Assembly (NCBI GenBank): GCA_945868195.1
Contig: CAMBLP010000107.1
Location: 1 to 7,153, forward strand
Length of the DNA: 7,153 nucleotides
Direction: 5' to 3'
Source of the DNA: Bordetella parapertussis
GTDB taxonomy: Bacteria > Pseudomonadota > Gammaproteobacteria > Burkholderiales > Burkholderiaceae_B
The position numbers and the translations under genes were made by a program. The notes under the pieces are model-generated. The model was not told the DNA's origin. It searched no databases and saw only the letters and a program-made list of their open reading frames with translations. Below, piece after piece: positions 6,980-7,153 of this stretch (position 1 is the stretch's first letter; every line of letters starts with the position of its first letter).

Positions 6980-7153
6980 TTAACGTGCGGGCTTTGACGG
7001 AACGTATTGAATTGACTGAGCCAACTGTTCAAGGGTTGCGGCCGGCACTTCACCCAATACAGTCAACCAGAAGTTTTCTACCTTGATCCCGAAGATATTC
7101 ACTGAGCCACTTCGCGCAGCGCCTTGGGGTTCATACTCAGACCGTTCTGGCTG
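6980..7153 (-). CDS. rseB: RseB (MucB) sigma-E regulatory protein, C-terminal end (5' end outside window)
   Basis: The minus-strand frame is open from the window edge at 7153 to a TAA at 6980-6982 and codes for the last 57 residues of a protein. The visible part includes GAARSGSVNIFGIKVENFW (11-29) followed by LTVLGEVPAATLEQLAQSI (30-48). This matches the end of the RseB/MucB C-terminal domain, where a Gly-Ala-rich strand precedes a V(V/L)GEVP turn and a final helix. RseB is a periplasmic protein that binds the anti-sigma factor RseA/MucA, shields it from DegS cleavage, and senses mislocalised lipopolysaccharide or lipoprotein signals. The signal peptide and large N-terminal lipid-binding domain are outside the window. 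The stop lies 44 bases from the preferred mucD start, consistent with one transcript. The identification rests on a short fragment plus the diagnostic position immediately upstream of mucD. Confidence 0.85.
   Translation of the reverse strand, partial: QPERSEYEPQGAARSGSVNIFGIKVENFWLTVLGEVPAATLEQLAQSIQYVPSKPAR

Noticed and set aside
6952..6980. Three AACGC copies (6952, 6965, 6974) in the rseB-mucD gap, two sharing AACGCTC 13 bases apart, as a regulator site
   Set aside because: The repeats are only 5-7 bases, unevenly spaced, and lie within a transcribed operon gap; chance is likely.

Overview
The window holds a conserved bacterial core gene block, almost all of it on the minus strand. In transcription order (high to low coordinates) it runs: 3' end of rseB, mucD (DegP/DegQ-type periplasmic protease), lepA (EF4), lepB (signal peptidase I), rnc (RNase III), era (ribosome-assembly GTPase), recO (recombination mediator). 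At the left edge, facing the block, is the 3' end of a plus-strand medium-chain alcohol dehydrogenase-like gene. The order rseB-mucD-lepA-lepB-rnc-era-recO is the arrangement known from Burkholderiales and also from Pseudomonas. The protein wording (RecO beginning MSRR, the Era stretch [20 protein letters not shown], the RNase III stretch [18 protein letters not shown]) suggests a betaproteobacterium of the Burkholderiales, perhaps Alcaligenaceae-like. Base composition looks roughly balanced, with no strikingly high G+C. The taxonomic placement is from memory of these families and is tentative.

Layout: 1-291 ADH 3' end (+); 292-316 a 25-base gap between convergent stop codons; 317-925 recO; 918-1844 era; 1841-2599 (or 2626) rnc; 2640-3527 lepB; 3549-5342 lepA; 5343-5429 the one sizeable gap in the block, holding a perfect 13-bp inverted repeat; 5430-6935 (or 6938) mucD; 6980-7153 the rseB C-terminal end, cut by the window edge. 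No stretch over 300 bases lacks a gene. I see no RNA genes, insertion sequences, CRISPR arrays or attachment sites.

How the genes work together: RseB and MucD belong to the sigma-E envelope-stress module (RseB guards the anti-sigma factor; MucD degrades or refolds damaged periplasmic proteins). LepB cleaves signal peptides from exported proteins such as MucD and RseB. LepA, RNase III and Era act on ribosomes and rRNA, and RecO repairs DNA. From lepA to recO the genes are tightly packed: 21 bases, then 13-40 bases, then overlaps of 4 and 8 bases. This implies one transcript with translational coupling, which the hairpin between mucD and lepA may modulate.

This is essentially ordinary core genome, and I did not find a credible new system. 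The points most worth a second look are the mucD-lepA hairpin, a RecO about 40 residues shorter than the E. coli protein through an internal gap, an Era whose G4 motif reads SKID instead of NKxD, and the apparent loss or relocation of pdxJ/acpS after recO.
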